From: Comamonadaceae bacterium
GTDB lineage: Bacteria > Pseudomonadota > Gammaproteobacteria > Burkholderiales > Burkholderiaceae_C
Length of the DNA: 64,000 nt
Reading direction: 5' to 3'
Assembly (NCBI GenBank): GCA_027483665.1
Contig: JAIXUC010000008.1
Location: forward strand, 1-64,000
In this document: piece by piece, positions 47,928-57,884 of the stretch
Layout of the letters: the number at the start of each line of letters is the position of its first letter
How positions within the stretch are numbered: the first letter of the stretch is position 1
The notes under the pieces: generated by a model
What the model saw: the letters and a program-made list of their open reading frames with translations, nothing else
The model's database searches: none
Told to the model about the DNA's origin: nothing
Program-made: the position numbers and the translations under genes

Positions 47928-48731
47928 ATGAACCTGCCCTCCATCCCGCAGCCCAACCCCACAGCCCCTATCAGTTATGGGCTGAGCGGCCGCATCGGGC
48001 TCATCACGGGCGCGGCTCAAGGCATTGGAGCGGCCTGCGCGCGGCGCATGGCGCGCGAGGGCATGCAGCTCGTCTTGGCCGATGTCAACACGACGCTGGG
48101 TTCAGCGCTGGCAGATGAATTGGGTTCGCGGTTCGTGCCCTGTGACGTGGGCGATGCACAGCAGGTGCAAGCCCTTGTCGCTGACGCCCTGAAGACGTTC
48201 GGTCGACTCGATGTGCTGGTCAACAACGCCGGCATTTTTCGCTCCAGCAATTTCCTCGACACCACGGAGGAAGACTTCGACGCCGTGCTGCGCGTCAACC
48301 TCAAAGGCGCTTTCCTGGTGGGCCAAGCGGCTGCTCGGGTCATGGCGCGCCAGGGCAGCGGCAGCATCGTCAACATGGGCTCGGTCAATGGGATGGTGGC
48401 CATACCCGACTTGGCCAGCTACAACGTCAGCAAGGGCGGCATCCACCAACTCACGCGGGCGATGGCCTTGGCCCTGGCAGACCATGGCATTCGCGTGAAC
48501 GCCGTCGCTCCCGGCACCATCGCAACGGAACTGGCCACCAAAGCGGTGCTGGGCAGCGATGCGGCCCGCCAGCGCATCCTAGGCCGCACGCCCATGAAGC
48601 GCCTGGGTCAGCCTGAAGAGGTGGCCGAGGTGGTGGCCTGGCTGGCCAGCGACGCTGCCAGCTACGTCACTGGCGAGATCGTGGTGGCAGACGGCGGGCG
48701 CATGGCGCTGAACTACACCGTGGCCATTTGA
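47928..48731 (+). CDS. SDR family oxidoreductase
   Basis: A 267-residue short-chain dehydrogenase/reductase of the classical type. TGAAQGIG (near 27) binds the cofactor; an Asp at the end of the second strand (VLADVN) suggests NAD preference. NNAG is near 104, and the catalytic triad is Ser in NMGSVNG with Tyr and Lys in YNVSKGG near 166. FabG-like and glucose/sorbitol-dehydrogenase-like members look alike, so the substrate is unknown. It starts 12 bases after rhlE and its last 19 bases overlap the convergent EAL gene. Confidence 0.93.
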   Translation: MNLPSIPQPNPTAPISYGLSGRIGLITGAAQGIGAACARRMAREGMQLVLADVNTTLGSALADELGSRFVPCDVGDAQQVQALVADALKTFGRLDVLVNNAGIFRSSNFLDTTEEDFDAVLRVNLKGAFLVGQAAARVMARQGSGSIVNMGSVNGMVAIPDLASYNVSKGGIHQLTRAMALALADHGIRVNAVAPGTIATELATKAVLGSDAARQRILGRTPMKRLGQPEEVAEVVAWLASDAASYVTGEIVVADGGRMALNYTVAI

Positions 48732-50383
48732 AGCGGCGGCCCACCCGCTGGATGGCCGCCTGAAGAAGGGGCTGCGTGGGCTTGCGCCCAGAAGCGCTGG
48801 AACTCTTCGATCGTGAGCGGCTTGGCAAACAAATAGCCTTGGGCATAGTCCACGCCGAAGTCGCGCAAGCGCTCGCTCTGCTGTACGTTTTCAACCCCCT
48901 CGGCAATCACGCGGGCACCCACCGCGCGCGCAATGGCCACCATTTCTGGAATGAGGCTGGAGCGAACCGAGGACAGCTCCATGTCGGTGACGAAAGACCG
49001 GTCGATCTTCAGGTAGGTCGGAGAAAACGCCCGGATCGACGCCAGATTGGAATAGCCGGTCCCGAAGTCGTCCACCGACACCGCAAAACCGTCTTCTCGC
49101 AAGCCATCGAGCTCGCGGATGATGCTCTCGCCGAACTCGCGCTCGATGACTTCGAGATCGATTTGCCAAAGCGGCCTCGAGGCGCTGGCCATGAGTTCTC
49201 GAAACAGCTTGGAGACCCGCTCGCGGTGGATGTCGCTGGGGAACAGGTTGAAGGACACCCGAAGGGTGCTCTCTGCACCAAAGGCCGACTGCAGCTCGGC
49301 CACCGCACGCCGCATCACCGCTTCGTCCATCGTCCAGGTGAGCCCCCGCTTGACCACCGCTGGAATCACCTGTTCCGGGCTGACCCACTCCTGACCGTCG
49401 CGCAACCGCATCAGCACCTCGCAGCCCACCGGCAGACCGGTGCCCAGGTCCATGATGGGCTGGTAGCGGCAATGCACGGCACCACTGCGCAGCAGCCCTG
49501 CCAGTCGATGCTCCACCTTGCCCAAGCGCTGCAAGCGGGGGCGCAAGGCGCCGGCGACCGCGAGGCCAAAAGCCAAGGCCATCAGGCTCACCGGCACGCT
49601 CCAAGCAAAGCCGCGGTGAACCAAAGGAGTGAACGTCTGCAAGGTCAGACGCGACTGGGGTACTGGTGAAGAGACCACCCACATCCATCCCATGCCGGGC
49701 AACCACCGAAGATGCTCACCAGCGGCCAGATCAGACAAGGCCCTGATCTCCAATGGCAGGAACTCCTCAAAACCGCTGTTGAACACTGGGCGCTGCTGTC
49801 CGGCCAAGTCGCGCCACCAGAGCGTTGCTTGCAGCCCAGTAATCTTGGTCATGGTCTGGGTGACCCTGGGGTCCACCACCGTGTTGAACGGGCCGCGCTG
49901 GATGATGGTCGCCGGCTGCACCCCGTTGTCGGCCATGACCCGCTGGGCGACCCAGATGGCCAGCCGACGGCCCAGGGGGTCGATGCTCGCCAAATCAGCC
50001 TCGGGCATGGGAATGGGCGCGGGGAGGCGGCCGTGTGTCGTGGTGCAAACGAGCTGCTGCTGGTCGTTGATGACGCCCACATCGCGCTGGAACTCGGAGG
50101 TGAACAGGTCCACCCGCATGGCAGACAGGGATTTGTCGCTGCAGCTGGTATCGCCGCGGGCGTTCAGCCTTTCAAGCAACTGGTTGGTGTCGACGGCCAC
50201 ACGCCGATAAAGATCGCTCAGACTGACGTGCCGCTGCACATGGTCCTGCCTGACTATTTGCGAGTCGATCAACAAAGCCAGCGCCAACACGGCCAGGGCG
50301 CACAGCAAGGCAGTTGCTGACGACCACAGCACGGGACGCCTACCCAAGGCTCCCAACAGGCGCTGCTGAATGTTCGACTTCAA
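48713..50383 (-). CDS. Membrane EAL-domain c-di-GMP phosphodiesterase with CSS-type periplasmic sensor
   Basis: A 556-residue protein. Membrane segment 1 is about 17-39, segment 2 about 250-272, enclosing a periplasmic domain of some 210 residues with a C-S-D version of the CSS motif (Cys81) and a second Cys at about 113, as in redox-sensitive CSS-EAL enzymes. The EAL domain (about 285-545) reads EVLMRL for EAL and keeps the catalytic set: Asn in VSFNLFPSD, Glu in LEVIEREF, DDFGTGYSNL, KIDRSFV, AEGVEN and AQGYLFAKPL, so activity is predicted. There is no GGDEF domain. The only plausible start is TTG 50383, seven bases after AGGAAG. A polyamine-binding lipoprotein gene lies 116 bases upstream on the same strand. 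Confidence 0.9.
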   Translation of the reverse strand: MKSNIQQRLLGALGRRPVLWSSATALLCALAVLALALLIDSQIVRQDHVQRHVSLSDLYRRVAVDTNQLLERLNARGDTSCSDKSLSAMRVDLFTSEFQRDVGVINDQQQLVCTTTHGRLPAPIPMPEADLASIDPLGRRLAIWVAQRVMADNGVQPATIIQRGPFNTVVDPRVTQTMTKITGLQATLWWRDLAGQQRPVFNSGFEEFLPLEIRALSDLAAGEHLRWLPGMGWMWVVSSPVPQSRLTLQTFTPLVHRGFAWSVPVSLMALAFGLAVAGALRPRLQRLGKVEHRLAGLLRSGAVHCRYQPIMDLGTGLPVGCEVLMRLRDGQEWVSPEQVIPAVVKRGLTWTMDEAVMRRAVAELQSAFGAESTLRVSFNLFPSDIHRERVSKLFRELMASASRPLWQIDLEVIEREFGESIIRELDGLREDGFAVSVDDFGTGYSNLASIRAFSPTYLKIDRSFVTDMELSSVRSSLIPEMVAIARAVGARVIAEGVENVQQSERLRDFGVDYAQGYLFAKPLTIEEFQRFWAQAHAAPSSGGHPAGGPPLQMATV

Positions 50384-50499
50384 ACCTTTTCTTCCTGGGT
50401 AAAGACCCGTGTGGATGCTGACCTGATCGTCACATTCAGTCGCCAGTTTTAGAAGCCACTTCCAGCGCCGCTTTCCTCGGACGCAGCGCGTTCGGGGGC

Positions 50500-51669
50500 C
50501 TACTTGCGCTCGAGGTTGTAGGCAAAGGACATGTACGAATACATCATGGCCCAACGTGCCTTGGAAGAGTAGCCGCCCGATGGCGTGAGCTGGGTGACGA
50601 ACTCGGGGGGTGGATAGATCAGGGGGTTTTGCTTGACATCGGCGTCCACGAACTCGAGCGCTGCCCGGTTGCCGTTGGGAAAACCCACCTCGTTGGGCAG
50701 CTTGGCCGAATTGGTGGCCTTCAGATAGAAGTCGATGAAGGCGTGTGCGTTGCGGGGATGGCGGGCATTGACAGGAATGGCCAGCACGTCCACGAACATC
50801 AGGGTGCCGGACTTGGGCAGCAAACCCACCAGGTTGTCTTTGACGCCCGCGTCTCGCAGTGCGGCGATGGCGGTATCGATGTCACCGCTCCAGGCAATGG
50901 CAGCGCACACCTCGCCAGAGGACATCACATCGATCATCTTGAGGCTGAACTTGGTGATGTCGCGCCTGATCGGCTTGAGCATGTCGGCGGCTTTGCTGTA
51001 GTCAGCCTCGTTCTGAGAGTAGGGGTCCAGCCCCATGTAGCGCATGGCCAGCGGCAGGATTTCACTGGGCGAATCGAGCACAGCGAAGCCGCAGGACTTG
51101 AGCCGGCTGGTGTATTCGGGCTTGAACACCAGGTCCCATTCGTTGTCGGGGTAGGGCATGCCTGCCAGGGCACGCGCCACCTTGGTCTTGTTCAGAAACA
51201 CCGTGGTGTAGCCCCAGGCCCAAGGCACGAAAAACTTGTTCCCTGGGTCGGACACGGCCAGGGTCTTGAGCATGTCCGGGTCGAGGTTTTTGTAGTTGGA
51301 CAAGAGCGACTTGTCCAGAGGCCGGTACAGCCCGTCTTCGGCCTGGGTTTTGCCGTAGCTCATGCTGGGCACCACCAGATCGTCGTTGCTGGAGCGCAGC
51401 TCCACCTGCTTTTGCAGGTCTTCGTTGCCGCCGTAGGTGCGGTAGTTGACAGTGATGCCGGTTTCCCGCTCGAACTGCTTGAGCATGTCCTCGGGGATGT
51501 AGTCCGACCAGTTGCTGAAATTGAGGACTTTCTCCTCCGCAGCCGCTGGTGCCGAAGCCACCGCCGCAGCTGGCTTGGGCTGGACTGTCGACACCACATT
51601 CGAGATGTCAGCCTGCGGGCTGCAAGCAGCCAGGACCATCGACATCCACAAAACCAAACATCGGTTCAT
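50500..51669 (-). CDS. Polyamine-type (PotD/PotF) periplasmic binding lipoprotein, orphan
   Basis: A 389-residue extracytoplasmic binding protein of the spermidine/putrescine family. The lipobox LAAC (Cys16) predicts a lipid-anchored protein, and an Ala/Pro-rich tether (about 30-45) precedes the domain. Polyamine-pocket segments are recognisable: LNFSNWSDYIPEDML, PWAWGYTTVFLNKTKV and AIAWSGDIDTA. No potG/H/I permease or ATPase genes lie nearby. The next gene on the same strand is the CSS-EAL phosphodiesterase, which suggests a signalling role like Vibrio NspS with MbaA; transport with distant components is the alternative. Ligand is unproven. Confidence 0.88.
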   Translation of the reverse strand: MNRCLVLWMSMVLAACSPQADISNVVSTVQPKPAAAVASAPAAAEEKVLNFSNWSDYIPEDMLKQFERETGITVNYRTYGGNEDLQKQVELRSSNDDLVVPSMSYGKTQAEDGLYRPLDKSLLSNYKNLDPDMLKTLAVSDPGNKFFVPWAWGYTTVFLNKTKVARALAGMPYPDNEWDLVFKPEYTSRLKSCGFAVLDSPSEILPLAMRYMGLDPYSQNEADYSKAADMLKPIRRDITKFSLKMIDVMSSGEVCAAIAWSGDIDTAIAALRDAGVKDNLVGLLPKSGTLMFVDVLAIPVNARHPRNAHAFIDFYLKATNSAKLPNEVGFPNGNRAALEFVDADVKQNPLIYPPPEFVTQLTPSGGYSSKARWAMMYSYMSFAYNLERK

Positions 51670-51761
51670 GTGATCACTCCTGAATCAAGCCGGTGAAGCG
51701 AAGCCGAGCCCGGGACGGGCGACTCTTGCGGTACCTCTTCCCATGCTCTAGGCATGCACAC

Positions 51762-52415
51762 TCAGGGTGCCGGATGACGCGGCCATGACAGCACCGCCCG
51801 CGCCAGTGCGGTCACTCGTTGCCAGTCGCCCTGCGCCAAGGCCTCCATCGGCACCAACCAAGATCCGCCGACGCAGGCAACATTGGGCATTGCCAGAAAA
51901 GTCGAAGCATTCTCAGGGGAAATGCCCCCAGTTGGACAAAACAGCACATCAGGAAAGGGGCCGGCCCAGGCTTTGAGCATGGCCTCGCCGCCTGCGGGCA
52001 TAGCCGGGAAGAACTTCAGCGCATTGAAACCCTCCGCTTGGGCCTGCATGATCTCGCCGGCCGTCGCCACGCCCGGCAGCAAAGGCAGTTGCAGGTCGCG
52101 GCAGGCTTGGCCCAGAGCCACTGTGAAGCCAGGGCTGACGGCAAAGCGCGCACCGGCAGCCTGCGCGGTGCGCGCATCGGCCGCGCTGCGCACCGTGCCA
52201 GCACCCACCACCGCTTCGGGCACCTCGCGGGCGATGGCTTCCACGCAGGCCAGCGCCACCGGCGTGCGCAAGGTCACCTCCAGCATGCGGATGCCGCCGG
52301 CCACCAGGGCCCGGGCCATGGGCACGGCGTGGGCCAGTTCGTGCAGAACGATCACCGGAATCACCGGCGCGTCGGCCATCACGGCCCGGGCCGTGAGCGG
52401 CGGGTTCACAACCAT
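51762..52415 (-). CDS. eda: 2-dehydro-3-deoxy-phosphogluconate aldolase
   Basis: A 217-residue class I aldolase cleaving KDPG to pyruvate and glyceraldehyde-3-phosphate, the last step of the Entner-Doudoroff pathway. Key segments: [11 protein letters not shown] with the catalytic Glu, FAVSPGF, and FNALKFFPA with the Schiff-base Lys. The start ATG lies inside the end of edd, overlapping it by 10 bases (ATGGTTGTGA), so the two are translationally coupled; codons upstream of that ATG belong to edd in another frame. Confidence 0.96.
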   Translation of the reverse strand: MVVNPPLTARAVMADAPVIPVIVLHELAHAVPMARALVAGGIRMLEVTLRTPVALACVEAIAREVPEAVVGAGTVRSAADARTAQAAGARFAVSPGFTVALGQACRDLQLPLLPGVATAGEIMQAQAEGFNALKFFPAMPAGGEAMLKAWAGPFPDVLFCPTGGISPENASTFLAMPNVACVGGSWLVPMEALAQGDWQRVTALARAVLSWPRHPAP

Positions 52416-54238
52416 GTGCAGGCCCCCTCTTCGGCGCTCAGCGCGGCGCGGCGCATGCCCGCGAACAAGCCGCGCCCCAACCCTTGGGCGTGGGCCGAGC
52501 GGTGTGCGTCGGGCTGTGGCTCGGCCAAGCGGGCAGCCCAAACATCGGCTGCCACCAGCGCATCCAGGCGGCCCGCAGGTGCGTCCAGCCGCAGGAGGTC
52601 GCCGTCGCGCACCCGAGACAACGGCCCACCCTGCGCCGCCTCAGGCGACACGTGGATGGCCGCCGGCACCTTGCCAGAGGCACCGCTCATGCGGCCATCG
52701 GTGACCAGCGCAACCCGGTAGCCCTTTCCCTGCAACACCGCCAAAGGCGGGGTGAGCTTGTGCAGTTCCGGCATGCCGTTGGCCTGCGGCCCCTGGTAGC
52801 GCACCACACACACCACGCCGCCCGCGGCAGCACACGCGCCCTCCAGGGCGCCCGATTGAAAGGCGGCCAGCAGCGCCTCTTGGGAATCGAACACCCGCGC
52901 CGGAGCCTCGACCATGTGCCGGTCTTCGGGCACCGAAGACACCTTGATGACGCTGCGCCCCAGGTTGCCCTGCAGCAGGCTCAGGCCCCCCGTCGGCGAG
53001 AAGGGCTCGGCCGCCGTTCGCAACACCGAGGTGTCGCCGCTGGAGCCGACGTCGTGCCAATGCAGGCGGCCATCGGCCAGCGACGGCTTGCGGCAGTAGG
53101 CGCGCAGGCCATCCGGGTGGACGGTCAGCACGTCGGCGTGCATCAGTCCGGCATCAAGCAGTTGACCAATGACGTAGCCCGGCCCGCCCGCCGCCTGGAA
53201 CTGGTTCACGTCGGCGCTGCCGTTGGGGTAGACCCGCGCCAGCAGCGGCACCACGCCAGAGAGTTCAGCAAAGTCGTCCCAATCAATGCCGATGCCGGCG
53301 GCTCGGGCCACCGCCACCCAGTGGATCAGGTGGTTGGTGGAGCCGCCTGTAGCCAACAGTGCCGCCATGGCGTTGACGATGGCGCGCTCGTCCACGAGAT
53401 GACCGATGGGCTTGAAAGCCTGGCCACGCGAACCGATGGCCAGCACCGTGCGCACCGCTTCGCGGGTGAGGGCTTCACGCGCACCGTCGTGAGGGTGCAC
53501 AAAGGCCGTGCCAGGCACGTGCAGGCCCATCGCTTCCAGCAGCATCTGGTTGCTGTTGGCCGTGCCGTAGAAGGTGCAGGTACCTTCGCCGTGGTAGGCC
53601 TTGGACTCCGCTGCCAGCAGTTCTTCACGCCCCACCAGCCCTTGTGCTGCCCGCTCGCGCACGCGGGACTTTTCGTCGTTGGACAAGCCGGAAGACATCG
53701 GCCCGGCAGGCACGAACACGGTCGGCAGATGCCCGAAATGCAGAGCGCCGATCAGCAGCCCCGGCACGATCTTGTCGCACACGCCCAGCATGAGCGCGGC
53801 GTCAAAAACATCGTGGCTCAGGGCAATGGCTGTGCCCATGGCGATGACATCGCGCGAGAACAGACTCAGCTCCATGCCGGGCTGCCCTTGCGTCACCCCG
53901 TCGCACATGGCGGGCACTCCGCCTGCCACCTGCGCCGTGGCACCTTGCGCCCTGGCTTCGTCTTTGATGATGTCGGGGTAGCTGCGGTAAGGCGCGTGCG
54001 CCGAGAGCATGTCGTTGTAGGCCGTCACGATGCCTACATTTAAAGCACGCTCGGCCACCACGCGCAGCTTGTCGTTGCCAGGTAGCGCCGCGAAGGCATG
54101 GGCCACGTTGGCGCAGCCCATGCGCTGAGCGCCAGCCTGGCGCTGGCTTAGCGCGTCCACCTGCTTCAAGTACGCGCTGCGGCTATCTGCGCTGCGCCTT
54201 TGGATGCGCTGGGTGATGGCTTGAACGGTGGGGTGCAT
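52406..54238 (-). CDS. edd: Phosphogluconate dehydratase
   Basis: A 610-residue IlvD/Edd-family dehydratase converting 6-phosphogluconate to KDPG. Iron-sulfur cluster cysteines fall in [15 protein letters not shown] near 111 and [11 protein letters not shown] near 150; [15 protein letters not shown] near 300 and [17 protein letters not shown] near 510 are further family marks. With eda it provides the Entner-Doudoroff route. Divergent from the ChaC-like gene; no glucose-6-phosphate dehydrogenase or regulator gene lies beside it. Confidence 0.96.
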   Translation of the reverse strand: MHPTVQAITQRIQRRSADSRSAYLKQVDALSQRQAGAQRMGCANVAHAFAALPGNDKLRVVAERALNVGIVTAYNDMLSAHAPYRSYPDIIKDEARAQGATAQVAGGVPAMCDGVTQGQPGMELSLFSRDVIAMGTAIALSHDVFDAALMLGVCDKIVPGLLIGALHFGHLPTVFVPAGPMSSGLSNDEKSRVRERAAQGLVGREELLAAESKAYHGEGTCTFYGTANSNQMLLEAMGLHVPGTAFVHPHDGAREALTREAVRTVLAIGSRGQAFKPIGHLVDERAIVNAMAALLATGGSTNHLIHWVAVARAAGIGIDWDDFAELSGVVPLLARVYPNGSADVNQFQAAGGPGYVIGQLLDAGLMHADVLTVHPDGLRAYCRKPSLADGRLHWHDVGSSGDTSVLRTAAEPFSPTGGLSLLQGNLGRSVIKVSSVPEDRHMVEAPARVFDSQEALLAAFQSGALEGACAAAGGVVCVVRYQGPQANGMPELHKLTPPLAVLQGKGYRVALVTDGRMSGASGKVPAAIHVSPEAAQGGPLSRVRDGDLLRLDAPAGRLDALVAADVWAARLAEPQPDAHRSAHAQGLGRGLFAGMRRAALSAEEGACTWL

Positions 54239-54295
54239 GGCGTCGATCCTGAGTCGCTCGTATGGTAGTCGTGGCTGGCGGCTTAGAGTGCGGCC

Positions 54296-54937
54296 ATGCC
54301 CGATTCATCGCCAGCACCTGTTCGCCCAGAAAGTCCTCCAGCCCACTGGCCTCGCCCGCTGCGCGACCCGGCCGCCATGCTGGATCGCACCATGCAGCAA
54401 TGGGGCGGCCAAGGCGACCTGTGGTTGTTCGGCTATGCCTCGCTGATCTGGCGGCCCGATTTCGATCACACCGAACAACGCACCGCACTCACGCACGGTT
54501 GGCACCGCGCGCTGCAGATGTGGAGCCGCGTCAACCGCGGCACGCCCGAGGTGCCCGGCCTGGTGTTTGCGCTGCTGTCGGGCGGCAGTTGCAAAGGCGC
54601 GGTGTTTCGGGTGCCGCAAGCGCTGGGTGCTGCCACGCTCACACAACTCTGGGACCGCGAGATGCCCACCGGCGTCTACGACCCGCGCTGGCTGCGTTGC
54701 CAAACGCCGCAAGGCCCGGTGCAGGCGCTGGCCTTCACGCTGTCTCGGCGCAGCCCCAACTTCACCGGTGAGCTGTCTGCACAGCAACTGCGCGCCATCT
54801 TTGCGCGGGCCACCGGCCGCTACGGCAGCACGCGCGACTACGCGCTGCAAACATGGCACTGCCTGGCGCAGCGCGACATCCACGATGCGCGGCTGCTCCA
54901 ACTGCTGCACGACGCGGGTGCAGCCGATGGCGTGTAG
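54296..54937 (+). CDS. Gamma-glutamylcyclotransferase, ChaC-like
   Basis: A 213-residue ChaC-family protein. [11 protein letters not shown] near 45 is the phosphate-binding-loop motif (GYGSLIW in most), and the catalytic Glu is in [16 protein letters not shown] near 122. ChaC enzymes cleave glutathione to 5-oxoproline and Cys-Gly. A Pro-rich leader of about 30 residues precedes the domain. It complements gshA at 29 kb functionally, though the genes are far apart. Divergent from edd. Confidence 0.9.
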   Translation: MPDSSPAPVRPESPPAHWPRPLRDPAAMLDRTMQQWGGQGDLWLFGYASLIWRPDFDHTEQRTALTHGWHRALQMWSRVNRGTPEVPGLVFALLSGGSCKGAVFRVPQALGAATLTQLWDREMPTGVYDPRWLRCQTPQGPVQALAFTLSRRSPNFTGELSAQQLRAIFARATGRYGSTRDYALQTWHCLAQRDIHDARLLQLLHDAGAADGV

Positions 54938-55024
54938 CGCTCAGACCAGCAAGCGCTGAGCGACCAAGGACATGGCCCCGAGAACCTCTGCTGGGCCATG
55001 GTCGATTTCTATACTGAAGCGACC

Positions 55025-55717
55025 ATGACAGACCCGCAAAACAAGCCCACCAGTCAGCAGCCACCGAGCGCCGAGCTGGGCGCAGACGTGGCGAATCTGA
55101 GAAAAAGCTACGAACGCGCCGCTTTAGGCGAATCAGACTCTTTGGCCGACCCCTTGGCGCAGTTTGGGCACTGGCTGCAAGAGGCCATCAGCGCACAAGT
55201 GCCCGAGCCCAACGCCATGACGCTGGCCACCGTCGGCCACGACTTGCGGCCCAGCACGCGGGTGGTGCTCGTTAAGGGTTTTGATGCGCGCGGAATCGTC
55301 TGGTACACGAACTACGAAAGCCGCAAAGGTCAGCAGTTGAGCGGCAACCCTTGGGCAGCGTTGCAGTTCCATTGGGTCGAGCTGGAACGCGTGGTGCGCA
55401 TCGAAGGCCGGGTGGAGAAGGTCAGCGCAGAAGAAAGCGACGCGTACTTCAACAGCCGCCCGCTGGACTCTCGCATCGGTGCCTGGGCCAGCCCGCAAAG
55501 CCGCGTCATCGCGCACCGCGGCGAGTTGGTCGCCCAAGCCGCACGCTACGGTGCGCAGTTTTTGCTGCAACCGCCACGCCCGCCGCATTGGGGTGGCTAC
55601 CGCCTGCAAGCCGACCGCTGGGAATTCTGGCAAGGCCGCCCCAGCCGCCTGCACGACCGCCTGAGCTACCGGCTGCAGGCCGACGGTGCTTGGCTCAGAG
55701 AGCGCTTGGCGCCTTGA
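55025..55717 (+). CDS. pdxH: Pyridoxamine/pyridoxine 5'-phosphate oxidase
   Basis: A 230-residue FMN enzyme that oxidises pyridoxine or pyridoxamine phosphate to pyridoxal phosphate. Features: [11 protein letters not shown] near 19, [26 protein letters not shown] near 60, [40 protein letters not shown] near 115, and the C-terminal [20 protein letters not shown] 55025 is used; nine upstream codons are open. It follows the ChaC-like gene by 87 bases. Confidence 0.96.
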   Translation: MTDPQNKPTSQQPPSAELGADVANLRKSYERAALGESDSLADPLAQFGHWLQEAISAQVPEPNAMTLATVGHDLRPSTRVVLVKGFDARGIVWYTNYESRKGQQLSGNPWAALQFHWVELERVVRIEGRVEKVSAEESDAYFNSRPLDSRIGAWASPQSRVIAHRGELVAQAARYGAQFLLQPPRPPHWGGYRLQADRWEFWQGRPSRLHDRLSYRLQADGAWLRERLAP

Positions 55718-55739
55718 GGCCCAGGCACCAAGCTCAACA

Positions 55740-56339
55740 TCACCGCACCCCCACCGCCTCGCTCAAGCGGTAGTACAGGCCATAAGGGTCGTCGGGCAGC
55801 ACCGAGAAACGCCCTTCCACCACCACCGGCTCCATGACGTAGCGCACCGGGGTTTTGGTGCGTACCTCGACCATGCTCTCGGGCCCGCCGGGGGTGCAGA
55901 AGGAGCAGGTCATGGGCACCGACGTCAGCAGAAAGTGGCGCTGGCGCTCACCTGGCTCCAGCGGGACCATGAAGCCCTGGATGCGCTGGGTTTGGCCGCT
56001 GAGCGCGGTCTGCGCGGCTTTGAAGTTGGGCAGCAAGCGCCGGTTGACGGTGCGCGTGCTGATGTCGGTGAGCACGCTCCACGGCACCACATCGCCGCGC
56101 TGCGGTAAGGGTGCAAACGGGCTGTTGGGACTGTGAATGCCAGCACCGCTGCCGCCGAAAGCACCCGGAACGTTCGCCGACGGTGGGTTGCCGGCCCGAG
56201 GCGGAGGCACGCCCAAGGGCGAACTGAGGACGATGGGCGGCGAGAGCTGAACGGGCGGCTGGGCCGCGGCCTGTGCATGCAACGCCGGGCTTGACAGCAA
56301 AGCAGCGATGGCCCCAAGCGCAAGAAGTGGAAAGCGCAT
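55740..56339 (-). CDS. Exported DUF3299 family protein
   Basis: A 199-residue protein with a signal peptide (FPLLALGAIAALLSSPALHA, cleavage after HAQA), a Pro-rich linker (about 25-75) and a C-terminal DUF3299 domain: WSVLTDI, QTQRIQGFMVPLEPGERQRHFLLTSVPMTC and SFCTPGGPESMVEV. The SFC-x-P pattern suggests a metal- or thiol-related site. Members often lie near metal ABC exporters or resistance genes, which is not the case here. It is convergent with pdxH and lies 9 bases after msrA, so may share its transcript. Confidence 0.82.
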   Translation of the reverse strand: MRFPLLALGAIAALLSSPALHAQAAAQPPVQLSPPIVLSSPLGVPPPRAGNPPSANVPGAFGGSGAGIHSPNSPFAPLPQRGDVVPWSVLTDISTRTVNRRLLPNFKAAQTALSGQTQRIQGFMVPLEPGERQRHFLLTSVPMTCSFCTPGGPESMVEVRTKTPVRYVMEPVVVEGRFSVLPDDPYGLYYRLSEAVGVR

Positions 56340-56348
56340 CTCAGTACC

Positions 56349-56891
56349 TCAAGCCAGGGCGTATTGCGCAAAGGTTTTTCGGAATTTCTCGACCTTGGGC
56401 GCGACCACAAAGGCGCAGTAGCCCTGGTTGGGATGCTGCGCAAAGTAATTCTGGTGGTAGTCCTCGGCTGGCCAGTAGTTAGCCTCGGGCAGCACTTCGG
56501 TCACCACAGGCTGCCTGAAGGCGCCGCTGGTCGCCAAGGCTGCGACGAAGGCTTGGGCTTCGGCCAACTGCTTCGGGCTATGCGTGTAGATGCCGCTGCG
56601 GTACTGCGTGCCCACGTCGTTGCCCTGGCGGTTGAGCGTGGTCGGGTCGTGGGTAAGGAAGAAGATCTGCAGCAAGGCGTCCAGGGTGATTTGTTGCGGG
56701 TCCCAACGCAAGCGCACCACTTCGTTGTGGCCGGTTTGTCCGGTGCAGACCTGTTCGTAGCTGGGGCGCTCGACATGGCCATTGCAGTAGCCGCTTTGCA
56801 CCGACTGCACGCCGCGCACTCCCAGAAAAACCGCCTCGGTGCACCAGAAACAGCCACCACCCAAGGTGATCAGAGCGGTTGAATCGTTCAT
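56349..56891 (-). CDS. msrA: Peptide-methionine (S)-S-oxide reductase
   Basis: A 180-residue MsrA. The catalytic motif is GGCFWCTEAVF near residue 12; YCNGH(V/x)ERPSYEQVCTGQTGHNEVV and the C-terminal EDYHQNYFAQHPNQGYC are family features. It repairs oxidised methionine residues using thioredoxin. ATG 56891 (MNDSTALI) is used; ten upstream codons are open. Transcribed towards the exported DUF3299 gene and divergent from ydcF. Confidence 0.96.
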   Translation of the reverse strand: MNDSTALITLGGGCFWCTEAVFLGVRGVQSVQSGYCNGHVERPSYEQVCTGQTGHNEVVRLRWDPQQITLDALLQIFFLTHDPTTLNRQGNDVGTQYRSGIYTHSPKQLAEAQAFVAALATSGAFRQPVVTEVLPEANYWPAEDYHQNYFAQHPNQGYCAFVVAPKVEKFRKTFAQYALA

Positions 56892-57008
56892 GGCAGAGCT
56901 CCATTGATGGCACCGAAACAACGCGCCGGTGCTTGGCCGAATTGTGGCCTTTCAGTGCATGGCGCGACCCGCACCACGTGGATATGACCCTGAGTTAGTC
57001 TCGGCAGG

Positions 57009-57773
57009 ATGACGGGTGAACTCAAACCTTTGCTGACGGCCTTGGCACTGCCCCCGGCCAGCTTGCTTTTTCTGTGCGCTCTGGGTGCTTGGATGGCATG
57101 GCGCGGCTGGCGCACAGGTCGGTTTTTGTTGGCCTTGGGTCTGGTCAGTTTGTGGGCACTGAGCACACCGGTCACGGTGGCGCCGCTGGCCGGGCAACTG
57201 CTGGACTTGCCACCACCGCTGGCAGACCGTGCACTGAAGCAGGGCAATTGGCAGGCCATCGTGGTCCTCGGTGGTGGCATCGAGGCTGACGCCCCCGAGT
57301 GGGCCACTGCACAGGTGAACGCCCACACCGCACGCCGGGTTCGCTTCGGCGTGCACTTGTCCAAACTCAGCGGTTTGCCGATGGCATTCAGCAGCGGCGT
57401 GGGCTGGAGCCAGTTTGGGCGCACGGTGCCGACCGAAGCGGCGGTGGCCCAGCAGTACGTGCAAGAGCTGGGCGCCAGCTTCACTTGGCTGGAGGCGCAG
57501 TCCCGAGACACCCAGCAGAACGCCGAATTCACACGCCGCCTGCTCCAGCCTGCTGGGGTTCAGCGCATCGTGTTGGTCACGCATGCGTGGCACATGCAGC
57601 GCGCTGTGGCCGAGTTCGAACGGGCGGGCTTTGCCGTGCTGGCGGCACCCACGGGCTTCCCCGGCCTGAACAAGGTGTCGGCTTTGGCATGGCTGCCCAG
57701 CGCAGACGCGCTGCAAAGCAACCAGCAGGTGCTGCGCGAGTGGCTGGGTCTGCAGGTGTTGCGCTGGCGATGA
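57009..57773 (+). CDS. YdcF/SanA/ElyC family membrane protein
   Basis: A 254-residue protein with two hydrophobic segments (about 13-31 and 36-55), then a periplasmic DUF218 domain beginning AIVVLGGGIEADAPEW near 82, with SGVGWS(x), TEAAVAQQYVQELG, SRDTQQNAEF and VLVTHAWHMQRAVAEFERAGF. ElyC-type members act in envelope biogenesis around undecaprenyl carriers; the activity of this one is unknown. Divergent from msrA; TetR follows after 111 bases. Confidence 0.9.
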   Translation: MTGELKPLLTALALPPASLLFLCALGAWMAWRGWRTGRFLLALGLVSLWALSTPVTVAPLAGQLLDLPPPLADRALKQGNWQAIVVLGGGIEADAPEWATAQVNAHTARRVRFGVHLSKLSGLPMAFSSGVGWSQFGRTVPTEAAVAQQYVQELGASFTWLEAQSRDTQQNAEFTRRLLQPAGVQRIVLVTHAWHMQRAVAEFERAGFAVLAAPTGFPGLNKVSALAWLPSADALQSNQQVLREWLGLQVLRWR

Positions 57774-57860
57774 GCACAGGCACATTTGCAAGGGGCCTAC
57801 AGGGCCTGCCACAAGCCCATTTCTGGGCTGGCTTGACCCCGTCAAAGGGCTAGGGCTACA

Positions 57861-57882
57861 TTAATAACCGATTAGTCATTAA
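57861..57882. promoter_or_regulatory. Candidate TetR operator
   Basis: A 22-base, AT-rich imperfect palindrome (16 of 22 positions symmetric; outer arms TTAAT...ATTAA, inner AC...GT) ends two bases before the TetR-family start codon. The position suits autorepression and control of the RND genes downstream. Confidence 0.5.
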
Positions 57883-57884
57883 GT

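Noticed and set aside
50384-50554. Longer N-terminus for the EAL protein
   Set aside because: The extra 57 codons overlap the binding-protein 3' end, contain no conserved sequence, and TTG 50383 has the better ribosome-binding site before a normal cytoplasmic tail and membrane segment.
52484-54043. 519-codon open frame antisense to edd
   Set aside because: Lies entirely over the intact edd gene and lacks any family motif.
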